Assembly: GCA_021796175.1 (NCBI GenBank)
Contig: JAJYOM010000070.1
Location: 1-7,461 of the forward strand
Length of the DNA stretch: 7,461 nt
Reading direction: 5' to 3'
Source of the DNA: Thermoplasmata archaeon
GTDB taxonomy: Archaea; Thermoplasmatota; Thermoplasmata; Sysuiplasmatales; Sysuiplasmataceae
Below the pieces are notes generated by a model. That model was given only the letters and a program-made list of their open reading frames with translations. It was not told where the DNA came from and searched no databases. The stretch's first letter is position 1. The number at the start of each line of letters is the position of its first letter. Positions 1-6,052 of this stretch are shown piece by piece. The position numbers and the translations under genes were made by a program.

Positions 1-2
1 AT

Positions 3-83
3 GAAAAGGATATGACAATCAGCCGAATCACCGACGAAATGCTCTGCGATTTTGCGGCAAATAACACATTTTTGTGCAAGTAG
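3..83 (+). CDS. Possible C-terminal tail of an upstream gene, or 23-residue ORF
   Basis: The third forward frame is open from the window edge to a TAG at 81-83 and would encode a 27-residue tail ending in FLCK. The other two forward frames close within the first 15 bases. A second reading is possible: an upstream gene ends in frame 1 at the TGA at 13-15, and a 23-residue ORF starts at the ATG at 12, giving the ATGA overlap typical of coupled genes. I recognise no domain. The piece is too short to name, and it may be chance. Confidence 0.25.
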   Translation, partial: EKDMTISRITDEMLCDFAANNTFLCK

Positions 84-111
84 ACGTCCAAATATGACAA
101 ATATGGCAAGG

Positions 112-120
112 TATAACTAT
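112..120 (+). promoter_or_regulatory. Candidate TATA box for the aminotransferase gene
   Basis: TATAACTAT, preceded by the purine-rich GCAAGG that could serve as a BRE. Its centre is about 26 bases before the GTG at 142, which would fit a leaderless transcript starting at or next to that codon. If the gene starts at the ATG at 94 or 103 instead, this box is just coding sequence. Confidence 0.35.
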
Positions 121-141
121 AGGGCAGCTATCGCGTCCACG

Positions 142-1203
142 GTGATTTTGCTGGATAAACTTCTTTTCACAGCCGGGCCGGTGGAAGTACGCAGAGAAGT
201 GCTTGAAGCGATGTCAAGGCCAATGATAACACACAGGGGGAAGGAGTACAAACAATTGCACGCCTCCATTGTTGAGAAACTCAGGAGCCTGCTTGGCACG
301 GACAACTGCATTCTTTTTCTGGTTTCATCCGCGACCGGCGCGATGGAGGCTGGTGTGAGAAGCGCTGTGCAGAAGAGTATAATGCATCTCACCTGCGGTG
401 CGTTCGCGGAGCGCTGGGAGGAAATTTCGAGGGCAAACGGCAAGTTCGCTGCAAGTATCACTGCACCCTGGGGAGAGGCGATAGACCCGCTCAAACTGGA
501 CAGGAAGAGCCTTTCCGGATATGAGGCAGTGGCGGTGACACATAACGAGACATCGACCGGCGTCATGAACCCGCTGGAGCAGATAGCGGACAAGGTCCAC
601 GAAAGCACAGACGCGCTGCTGTTCGTCGATGCAGTGACATCTGCATTCGCAAACAGAATTGACCTGTCAAGGATTGAACCGGATCTATTCCTGTTTGGAA
701 CACAGAAGGCGCTCGCTCTCCCTCCAGGCCTCGCGATAGCGGTTGTTTCAGACAGGCTGCTTGAAAAAGCGAAGAACGTAGCAGATAGAGGAAAGTATCT
801 TGACCTTGTTGAGACCAAGGAGTTTGCAGACAGGAATCTGGTGCCAAGCACACCGCCAGTTTCCCTGTTATATGCGCTCGATTTCCAGCTTGACAGGATT
901 TCCAGAGAGGGTTTGGACAACAGGGCAGACAGACATGCCAGGCTATCCGGAATGGCGAGGGATTGGGCCAGGAAGCACCTTGCGCTGTTCCCGAAGGACA
1001 ACTACTCAAATTCGGTCACCTGTGTCAGGAACTCCTCCGGAAAGCCCTACAGCGATATTGATGCCCGGCTTGCAGACAGAGGATACCAGATTTCGGAAGG
1101 TTATGGCAAACTCAAGGAAAGCACCTTCAGGATCGGGCACATGGGCGATTTGACAGTTAAGGAAATGGATGGACTCTTAAGCGCGCTATCGGAGGTAATG
1201 TGA
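142..1203 (+). CDS. Class V PLP-dependent aminotransferase (serine-pyruvate / alanine-glyoxylate / phosphoserine type)
   Basis: A cytoplasmic fold-type I aminotransferase that moves an amino group between an amino acid and a 2-oxoacid. From the GTG at 142 it has 353 residues, a usual length for the family. The N-terminus reads LLFTAGPVEV, the classic opening of this family. VTHNETSTGV lies near 132-141, the pyridine-binding Asp is in FVDAVTS (about D163), and the Schiff-base Lys is in GTQKALALPPGLA (about K189). STPPVSLLYAL is near 236-246 and the substrate-carboxylate Arg is in FRIGHMGDL (about R330). I prefer the GTG because it matches family N-termini and sits 26 bases after a TATA-like box. 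ATGs at 94 and 103 are in frame and would add 16 or 13 residues; TTG at 52 is unlikely. The gene abuts serA, so the substrate may be 3-phosphohydroxypyruvate (a SerC role) or glyoxylate/hydroxypyruvate. Sequence alone cannot decide between these. Family assignment is firm; substrate and start are not. Confidence 0.9.
   Translation: MILLDKLLFTAGPVEVRREVLEAMSRPMITHRGKEYKQLHASIVEKLRSLLGTDNCILFLVSSATGAMEAGVRSAVQKSIMHLTCGAFAERWEEISRANGKFAASITAPWGEAIDPLKLDRKSLSGYEAVAVTHNETSTGVMNPLEQIADKVHESTDALLFVDAVTSAFANRIDLSRIEPDLFLFGTQKALALPPGLAIAVVSDRLLEKAKNVADRGKYLDLVETKEFADRNLVPSTPPVSLLYALDFQLDRISREGLDNRADRHARLSGMARDWARKHLALFPKDNYSNSVTCVRNSSGKPYSDIDARLADRGYQISEGYGKLKESTFRIGHMGDLTVKEMDGLLSALSEVM
1191..1196 (+). 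promoter_or_regulatory. Strong Shine-Dalgarno site for serA
   Basis: GGAGGT, a near-ideal complement to the 16S rRNA 3' end, lies seven bases before the serA ATG. It is embedded in the last codons of the aminotransferase gene, whose TGA at 1201-1203 touches the serA ATG. This fixes the serA start and indicates translation from a shared message. Confidence 0.75.
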
Positions 1204-2172
1204 ATGACAAAGATACTCATAACAGACGCGGTCGATGAGAAGTACGTGGATGAGCTCAAGAACATTGACGGTTTTGAAGTGGACTTCAGGAATGGAATAA
1301 AGGCGGATGATCTGAAAAGAATCATACACGGATATGATTGCATAATTGTCAGGAGCAGAACGAAGCTGACTGCAGATATTGTGAACAATGCAACAACCGC
1401 AAGACTGGTAGTCAGGGCCGGTGTGGGTATCGACAACATAGACGTCGAGGCAGCAACCAGAATGGGCATTGCGGTCTGCAACACACCCTGGGCAAACGTT
1501 GTTTCTGCCGCAGAGCTTGCGTTCGCGCTTATGCTTTCACTGTCCAGGAACATATGTGCAGCTAACAGCTCTGTGCACTCTGACAGGTGGGAAACACTGA
1601 AATTCACAGGCTCGGAACTGAGCGGCAAAAGCCTGGGCATAATAGGTCTTGGAAGGGTTGGAAGGGAAGTCGCGAAGAGGGCAAAGGCTTTTGATATGAA
1701 GGTGTCAGCAGCCGATCCGTACATAAAGCATGAAGTGGCATCGGGAGCTGGTGTAAGACTCGTGAGCCTGGACGACCTGCTGAAGGAGTCGGACATTGTC
1801 ACAATACACGCCTCGATGCTACCGGGCAATTTACATCTTGTCGGGAAGAGGGAACTCGCATTGATGAAAAAGGGCTCGTTGCTGATTAACACGGCAAGAG
1901 GTGAAATGGTAGACAACGAAGCGCTTGCCGACGCAGTCGCGTCGGGTGCAATCGCAGGGGCCGGAATGGACGTTTTCGAGGGTGAACCGGCTGTGAACAA
2001 AAAACTGACCTCGACGGAGAGAGTGATAATGACTCCGCACATCGGCGCACAGACAAGGGAGGCGCAGGCCAGAGTTGGTGCAGAGGTAGTGCAGGTGGTG
2101 GACTCTTTCTTCAGCAAAGGCGAAATGCTGAATGCTGCGAATCTTGATGGATTGAGCAATAGACAGTTATGA
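1204..2172 (+). CDS. serA: D-3-phosphoglycerate dehydrogenase (short form, no ACT domain)
   Basis: A D-2-hydroxyacid dehydrogenase of 322 residues. It probably oxidises 3-phosphoglycerate to 3-phosphohydroxypyruvate with NAD+, the committed step of serine synthesis in the cytosol. The substrate-domain signature RAGVGIDNID is at 71-80 and NTPWANVVSAAELAFAL at 93-109. The Rossmann loop GLGRVG is at 148-153, and D171 at the end of the next strand suggests NAD preference. The catalytic triad is visible as R232 in NTARGEMVD, E261 in DVFEGEP and H279 in TPHIGAQT, and the 29-residue R-to-E spacing matches the family. The protein stops after the catalytic domain, so it lacks the ACT or ASB regulatory domains of longer enzymes and is probably not feedback-inhibited by serine through an ACT site. 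It directly follows the aminotransferase. A glyoxylate/hydroxypyruvate reductase role is the main alternative. Confidence 0.9.
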   Translation: MTKILITDAVDEKYVDELKNIDGFEVDFRNGIKADDLKRIIHGYDCIIVRSRTKLTADIVNNATTARLVVRAGVGIDNIDVEAATRMGIAVCNTPWANVVSAAELAFALMLSLSRNICAANSSVHSDRWETLKFTGSELSGKSLGIIGLGRVGREVAKRAKAFDMKVSAADPYIKHEVASGAGVRLVSLDDLLKESDIVTIHASMLPGNLHLVGKRELALMKKGSLLINTARGEMVDNEALADAVASGAIAGAGMDVFEGEPAVNKKLTSTERVIMTPHIGAQTREAQARVGAEVVQVVDSFFSKGEMLNAANLDGLSNRQL

Positions 2173-2288
2173 CCCGCAAACCCCCACATCAACCACTTGT
2201 CCAATCTGCTTTAAGAGGCTGAATGGCTGTCCCGGCAAAAAGGTTGAAAAGGTGCCTGACACGACTTATTATTTAAAATCTCACTACA

Positions 2289-2298
2289 TTAATATAAG
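2289..2298 (+). promoter_or_regulatory. Candidate TATA box for the three-helix membrane protein gene
   Basis: TTAATATAAG is centred about 40 bases before the ATG at 2334. A start about 26 bases downstream would give a leader near 15 bases that contains the AGGTG ribosome site at 2323-2327. A second AT-rich element, TTATTTAAAA at 2269-2278, lies farther upstream. The 161-base gap after serA holds no ORF or hairpin that I would defend. Confidence 0.5.
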
Positions 2299-2333
2299 TA
2301 CTATTACTGCACTCAAGTGCCAAGGTGTGAGGG

Positions 2334-2690
2334 ATGGCAACACCAAGTCAACAGACAGAAAACCCGCCCGCACAGGGCGGAGAGAGACAAGTGTCACTTG
2401 AGAAAGAGATGGCGAACATTGTCGAGACAATGTCTCATACCACGGTCCTTGTGGGACTGATAATGTTCGGGCTGCTTCTGGATTTCATCGGCCAGCTGGT
2501 AAGGATTGCTGCCACTTCAAGCGCCGGCTTCTCTGCTTTCCAGGTACTGACATCGATAGGCACATTCCTGATAATAGCGGTACTTTTCGTTGCAGCCATG
2601 ACGCGCAAGAACGAGGGAGACCTTGTAAGGCTGGGGCTGCTCCTTGCCGCGGCTATTGTATTTCTTGCGCTCCCGAGTCTGATTGCCTGA
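2334..2690 (+). CDS. Small three-helix membrane protein of unknown function
   Basis: The protein has 118 residues. Residues 1-33 are polar, rich in Gln, Pro and Glu, and probably cytosolic. Three hydrophobic segments follow: about 36-58 (starting TVLVGLIMFGLLLDF), about 69-89 (LTSIGTFLIIAVLFVAAM) and about 96-116 (LVRLGLLLAAAIVFLALP). The basic loop MTRKNEGD separates the last two. No catalytic motif or known domain is evident. The start is supported by AGGTG six bases upstream of the ATG and by a TATA-like element at the right distance. It has its own promoter and 160-170 base gaps on both sides, so it is probably monocistronic. The hydrophobic pattern and the upstream signals together make this a real gene, but I cannot assign a role. 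Confidence 0.8.
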   Translation: MATPSQQTENPPAQGGERQVSLEKEMANIVETMSHTTVLVGLIMFGLLLDFIGQLVRIAATSSAGFSAFQVLTSIGTFLIIAVLFVAAMTRKNEGDLVRLGLLLAAAIVFLALPSLIA

Positions 2691-2779
2691 GTAGCACTGC
2701 GGTTGTGCGGCAGGAGGCGGAATCGCACTCTGTCTGCTAAATCAGCTTCGTATTTACGGGACCAGGGCCCGAAATATCG

Positions 2780-2789
2780 GCTGATCAGC
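2780..2789. repeat. Perfect 10-bp palindrome GCTGATCAGC upstream of the 144-residue ORF
   Basis: GCTGATCAGC is its own reverse complement and lies about 30 bases upstream of the proposed TATA box at 2817. It could be an operator half-site cluster for a dimeric regulator. The same ten bases recur inside rpoH coding sequence at 7313-7322, and a nine-base match lies at 3180-3188, so it may be chance. Confidence 0.2.
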
Positions 2790-2816
2790 AAAATATTAAA
2801 ATAGGGATAGTGAGAG

Positions 2817-2824
2817 TATAAATT
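2817..2824 (+). promoter_or_regulatory. Candidate TATA box for the 144-residue ORF
   Basis: TATAAATT is centred about 41 bases before the ATG at 2862. The predicted transcript start near 2846 leaves a short leader carrying GGAAGGT at 2847-2853, eight bases from the ATG. The 171-base intergenic gap before this gene otherwise holds only the palindrome at 2780 and AT-rich sequence. Confidence 0.55.
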
Positions 2825-2861
2825 CTACCATCCCCGGTTATTTAAAGGAAGGTAGCTACCG

Positions 2862-3296
2862 ATGCCGTCGGGCGACAAGGAAGGAACTTTTAGGAACAGG
2901 ACGCTGACAGTTGACCACCTTAGCACTGCTATAAGAAACAGCGTGGACAGGGAGGATATGCCCGAGGAACAGGCGACTGCAATGGCACAGCACATACTGA
3001 ATTTCTTCGGTTACAACGAGAGGATAATCGACAATGTGCTCGAGCCTGAGGACAGGGATGCGTTTTACATGCTTGAGGATTCGGGCATTCTGACCACTGA
3101 AAGGGAGGAAACCACACTGTACGACGGAAGGGACTGGAGAATCCATTACTGGCTCTTCAGGAAGGAGAGGATATGGGAGCTGATCAGTGGCCAGGAGCAC
3201 CATGAAGGGGTAAGGCGCAAGCACTCATCAGTATACGATGACATTCCTGATGATGCCTGGAACAGGTCAAAGAACGCGCCGCCCAGACGGCCCTGA
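2862..3296 (+). CDS. Uncharacterised conserved-looking archaeal protein, possibly winged-helix-like
   Basis: A highly charged soluble protein of 144 residues with no signal peptide or membrane segment. Residues about 14-52 look helical, including an acidic stretch ending in the aromatic LNFFGYNERIID. They are followed by LEPEDRDAFYMLEDSGILTT at about 60-79 and then a likely beta-hairpin, EETTLYDGRDWRIHYW, at about 82-97. A helix followed by a charged hairpin ending in aromatic residues is what a winged-helix domain looks like, so nucleic-acid binding is possible but not shown. From memory it resembles a short Thermoplasmata family of unknown function (DUF6015-like); I could not check this. 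The tail after about 110 is polar and probably disordered. The start is supported by GGAAGGT and a TATA box upstream. Confidence 0.8.
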   Translation: MPSGDKEGTFRNRTLTVDHLSTAIRNSVDREDMPEEQATAMAQHILNFFGYNERIIDNVLEPEDRDAFYMLEDSGILTTEREETTLYDGRDWRIHYWLFRKERIWELISGQEHHEGVRRKHSSVYDDIPDDAWNRSKNAPPRRP

Positions 3297-3312
3297 TACT
3301 TCTTACATCGCC

Positions 3313-3471
3313 ATGGCAGGTGCTAATTTCGGGGAGCCGATGGACTTCATTGACTTCAGCAACAGCGATCTTTGGGACGGTTGTTCGGCGCAGGATATAG
3401 ACCACTGGAAGGAAGTGAGGAGCAGGCTGGTTTCAAAATACTACTCAGCCAATGACCACGATTTGACCTGA
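3313..3471 (+). CDS. Short ORF, possibly the 5' remnant of a broken gene
   Basis: The ORF has 52 residues from the ATG at 3313, or 43 from the ATG at 3340, which has GGGGAG just three bases upstream. It contains an acidic, aromatic-rich start (MDFIDFSNSDLWDG) and then DIDHWKEVRSRLVSKYYSANDHDLT. Composition and codon choice look coding. The ORF ends at a TGA at 3469-3471. The same frame stays open on the far side of that stop through 3828, so this may be the first part of one interrupted gene. Some HD-domain proteins carry an early xHDxxH(T) segment, and DHDLT just before the stop could be its beginning, but this is speculative. Extension back to 3238 is in frame but would overlap the preceding gene. 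Confidence 0.45.
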   Translation: MAGANFGEPMDFIDFSNSDLWDGCSAQDIDHWKEVRSRLVSKYYSANDHDLT

Positions 3472-3474
3472 AAT

Positions 3475-3828
3475 ATGCTCAGGGAAATTGGGGTGGCAGA
3501 GAGAGTGCTGTTCCTTCTGTCCAGCATGCTGCCGGAGAAGATAGAGAGGGTGCTTTCAACCGATGATCTGGAGCTGAAGCTGTGCACATATGCGGATCAG
3601 AAGGTGGCACCGAAATGTATTGTGAGCGTGAGTGAAAGATTCGATGATTTGAGGAAGAGATATTCTCACAGGGCGACGCACAGCTTCGGTGTGGACAGAG
3701 AGCGTTTTGTGAACATGCTCGAACGTCAGCTGTTTGACAGCCTTTCAATATCTCCTGAAGATATAGACGAAAATGCAATTTCGCCCTATATCCGCAGTTA
3801 CTCCCTCCGGAACTCAATTGCCCGATGA
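3475..3828 (+). pseudogene. C-terminal portion of an HD-domain-like phosphohydrolase, catalytic core missing
   Basis: An open stretch of 117 codons in the same frame as the ORF ending at 3471, with no Shine-Dalgarno site before its first ATG. Residues about 31-63 read DLELKLCTYADQKV, then a short linker, then IVSVSERFDDLRKRY. That layout is typical of the C-terminal part of HD-superfamily hydrolases, where the Asp of YAD (D41 here) supplies the last metal ligand. LFDSLSISPEDID at about 87-99 also fits that tail. The upstream H...HD metal-binding core, usually some 60-80 residues, is absent between 3313 and 3475. I therefore read the region as a decayed or internally deleted gene. An independent small protein that keeps only the helical tail remains possible. 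The HD link rests on motif memory and is moderate. Confidence 0.5.
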
Positions 3829-3910
3829 GACTGAGTTGCGGTTCACAGGGTGCGCGAGGCCGTTCTGATATCACGGAGTTGTCCGCAATAACATGAGGAC
3901 ATGTCAAGCC

Positions 3911-4066
3911 ATGAACAGCGACTGGAGCGTGGCCAGCATCGGTTTTGTCCCTGAAAGACTAAAATACGGGCTGGTTGTGGCTTGGTTCGGTGTGGCTGCA
4001 GCTGCTGCCCTGCTTTCGGTCAGTGTCCGCTGCCATTCCGCTGCTTCAATTATCATACGGAAGTAA
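3911..4066 (+). CDS. Small single-helix membrane protein upstream of the helicase gene
   Basis: The protein has 51 residues: a polar N-terminus, then one hydrophobic segment at about 18-38 (YGLVVAWFGVAAAAALLSVS), then a short basic tail ending in IIIRK. An in-frame ATG at 3893 would add six residues. TGAGGA at 3894-3899 lies 11 bases before the ATG at 3911 and is a weak ribosome site. The TAA at 4064-4066 is only four bases from the helicase ATG, so the two may be translated from one message. No family is recognised. Support is the continuous hydrophobic helix, positive-inside tail and tight spacing, so a chance ORF cannot be excluded. Confidence 0.4.
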   Translation: MNSDWSVASIGFVPERLKYGLVVAWFGVAAAAALLSVSVRCHSAASIIIRK

Positions 4067-4070
4067 CCAA

Positions 4071-6035
4071 ATGACATCAGACCAGAAGGCACAGCCAGGC
4101 AACTCAGCATCGTACTTCCCTTACATCGCGAGGAAGAGCCAGATCAGGATTATGAGATCGGTCTTCGAAGCAGTTTCTGCAGGCAGACACGTTGTGCTTG
4201 AGAGTCCCACAGGCAGCGGCAAGACGGTGAGTGTGCTGTCGGCACTCATGGAGTGCAGGGGAGACAGGAAGATACTCTACCTCACACGCACCAACTCCCA
4301 GCAGAAGCAGGTAATGAAGGAGCTGCGCATGATATCCGTGAAATCTCCTGTTTTCGGCATTGCAATTCAGGGCAGGAACAACAGCTGCCTGCTTGCCGGG
4401 GAGGATGAGGAGATGAAGACAGGCACACCGGAGGAGCTCTCTTCATACTGCTCATTTCTGAAGGAAAGGACGAAGTCTGAAACAGAGGGTTGCCGATACT
4501 ACTACGGACTTATGAATTCTGACAGCGCCGAACTGGCTGGATGGATGAAGAGGCGTATGCCGGACTCGGAAGAGCTTGTGAAGGAGTGTGCGGTGCTGCG
4601 GGTCTGCCCATATGAGCTGTCCAAGTCGCTGCTTTCGGATGCGGATGTTGTCACTGCTCCGTACATCTATTTCTTCGACCCGTTCATCAGAAGGAGGCTC
4701 CTTGACTGGATGGCCACCCCGATAGAGAAGCTCATCGTTGTGCTGGATGAGGCGCACAATCTGCCTGATTATCTCAGGGAGATTGAAAGCGTGAAATTCA
4801 GCATAAAGGCTGCGAAGGGAATGGTGAAGGAAGCTGAAGAGTACGGCGACCCGGAAGTTACGCCCGGAACCAGCATCAGGGACGTGTCGGAGACAGTTGA
4901 ATCCATAATAACCGGCATGGCGAAAGACTTCATACTGGATGAAGACGGGCTCGTGCCTGAGACTGAGTTCGAGACACGGCTGATGGAGGAGATGGGCATA
5001 AGCTCCAGGAGTTTCGCACTGATGATATCTGTCCTCACTATGCAGGGCGAATTTGTCAGGGACATGAAACTTAAGAACGGCAGGCTTCCCAGATCATATA
5101 TTCACTCCTTCGGTGATTTCATGCGATTCTGGATCGAGGCCGAACCACAGCACTACGTGAAACTTGTTAATGGTGGCGAAAATCCGTCGATCGAGGCCTA
5201 CTGTATGGATCCTTCTATTGCTGCCGCCCCTCTGCTGGATACATATGCAAGCGTTCATATGTCAGGAACTATGGGAAGGCTTGAGGATTACAGGATACTT
5301 CTCAACCTTCCGGAAGACTCTGTCACCGCGGTGATTCCCTCGGATTTTCCACCGGAGAACAGGAAGATAATCTATGTCGAGGACGTTACTACAAGATACG
5401 AGATAATCTCGAAGGATGCAGGCATGATTGCATCCATTTCAGAAAGGATCGTGGATATCTGCATGGCTGCAAGGAGGAATACCATCGTTTTCCTTACATC
5501 CTACAGCCTGCTTGATTCCCTTCTGTCCCTCGGCATTGAGAAAAGACTCGGCACGAATGTCCTGGTTGAAGAGAAAGGCATGGGCCAGCCCGAGCTGATG
5601 GAAAAAGTCGACAGCTTCAAGCGCACAAAAGGCGCAGTCTTCCTTTCGGTCATCGGCGGCAGGATCAGCGAAGGACTTGATTTTCCGGACGAATCGCTCG
5701 AGATGGTTGTCATTGTCGGCATTCCGTACCCGAGACCGACCGCAAAGCAGCGGGCGCTGGTCAACTACTACGATATACTTTACAAAAAAGGGTGGGACTA
5801 CGCCGTGAGGAATCCGGCAGTCAGGCGTCTGATGCAGGCCTCCGGCAGAATGATAAGGAGTGAGCGTGACAGGGGGATTGCCGTGGTGCTGGACAAGAGA
5901 CTGGCAAATTTCAGGGAAGTAAATGCGGAGCCTGTTGTCGATGCGCCTGCGGCCGTTGCCGCGTTTTTTGCAGAGCCTGGTGGAGGCGAGCTGGCTTCCG
6001 CCGGAAGAGAGGGCAATGGTAGCCTTAATAAGTGA
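4071..6035 (+). CDS. XPD/Rad3-family DNA helicase with Fe-S cluster motif
   Basis: A superfamily 2 helicase of 654 residues that unwinds DNA 5' to 3' using ATP. In archaea it is the homologue of the TFIIH subunit XPD and is linked to repair. Walker A SPTGSGKT is at 45-52 and motif Ia LTRTNSQQKQ at about 71-80. Cysteines at 106 (GRNNSC), 127 (SSYC), 141 (EGCRYY) and 179 (VCPYE) match the four 4Fe-4S ligands in XPD order; C173 is extra. DEAH is at 226-229, SGT at 398-400, motif V GGRISEGLDF at 529-538 and motif VI QASGRMIRSERDRG at 589-602. All core motifs are intact. I chose the ATG at 4071; the frame extends back to a TTG at 3975, but that 32-residue extension overlaps a small ORF and does not look like the family N-terminus. 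The gene precedes carS by 17 bases. Bacterial DinG is a weaker alternative. Confidence 0.92.
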   Translation: MTSDQKAQPGNSASYFPYIARKSQIRIMRSVFEAVSAGRHVVLESPTGSGKTVSVLSALMECRGDRKILYLTRTNSQQKQVMKELRMISVKSPVFGIAIQGRNNSCLLAGEDEEMKTGTPEELSSYCSFLKERTKSETEGCRYYYGLMNSDSAELAGWMKRRMPDSEELVKECAVLRVCPYELSKSLLSDADVVTAPYIYFFDPFIRRRLLDWMATPIEKLIVVLDEAHNLPDYLREIESVKFSIKAAKGMVKEAEEYGDPEVTPGTSIRDVSETVESIITGMAKDFILDEDGLVPETEFETRLMEEMGISSRSFALMISVLTMQGEFVRDMKLKNGRLPRSYIHSFGDFMRFWIEAEPQHYVKLVNGGENPSIEAYCMDPSIAAAPLLDTYASVHMSGTMGRLEDYRILLNLPEDSVTAVIPSDFPPENRKIIYVEDVTTRYEIISKDAGMIASISERIVDICMAARRNTIVFLTSYSLLDSLLSLGIEKRLGTNVLVEEKGMGQPELMEKVDSFKRTKGAVFLSVIGGRISEGLDFPDESLEMVVIVGIPYPRPTAKQRALVNYYDILYKKGWDYAVRNPAVRRLMQASGRMIRSERDRGIAVVLDKRLANFREVNAEPVVDAPAAVAAFFAEPGGGELASAGREGNGSLNK

Positions 6036-6052
6036 CAGGCGGATGAAAGAGC

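Noticed and set aside
1101..2204. Long minus-strand ORF (367 codons) opposite serA, and similar ones at 117-1001, 5439-6071 and 6585-7244
   Set aside because: Each lies opposite a well-identified gene, has Ser/Ala/Leu-rich low-complexity translation or no recognisable motifs, and lacks promoter and ribosome signals. These are shadows of plus-strand codon bias.
2691..2861. A small RNA or riboswitch in the gap before the 144-residue gene
   Set aside because: Only a weak GCAC/GTGC inverted repeat, a short palindrome and a GGGCCC site are present. No extended structure or known aptamer core could be recognised.
3238..3312. Extension of the 52-residue ORF back to 3238
   Set aside because: It would overlap the 144-residue gene by about 60 bases, and the extra residues look like an out-of-frame reading of that gene.
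3469..3471. In-frame TGA as a recoded codon (selenocysteine or tryptophan)
   Set aside because: TGA is the normal stop of the aminotransferase, serA, the helicase and carS in this window. No SECIS-like hairpin is evident, and the HD core would still be missing, so decay is simpler.
3975..4070. Extended helicase start at TTG 3975
   Set aside because: The 32 extra residues do not resemble an XPD N-terminus. TTG is a poor start, and an ATG at 4071 gives the expected family beginning.
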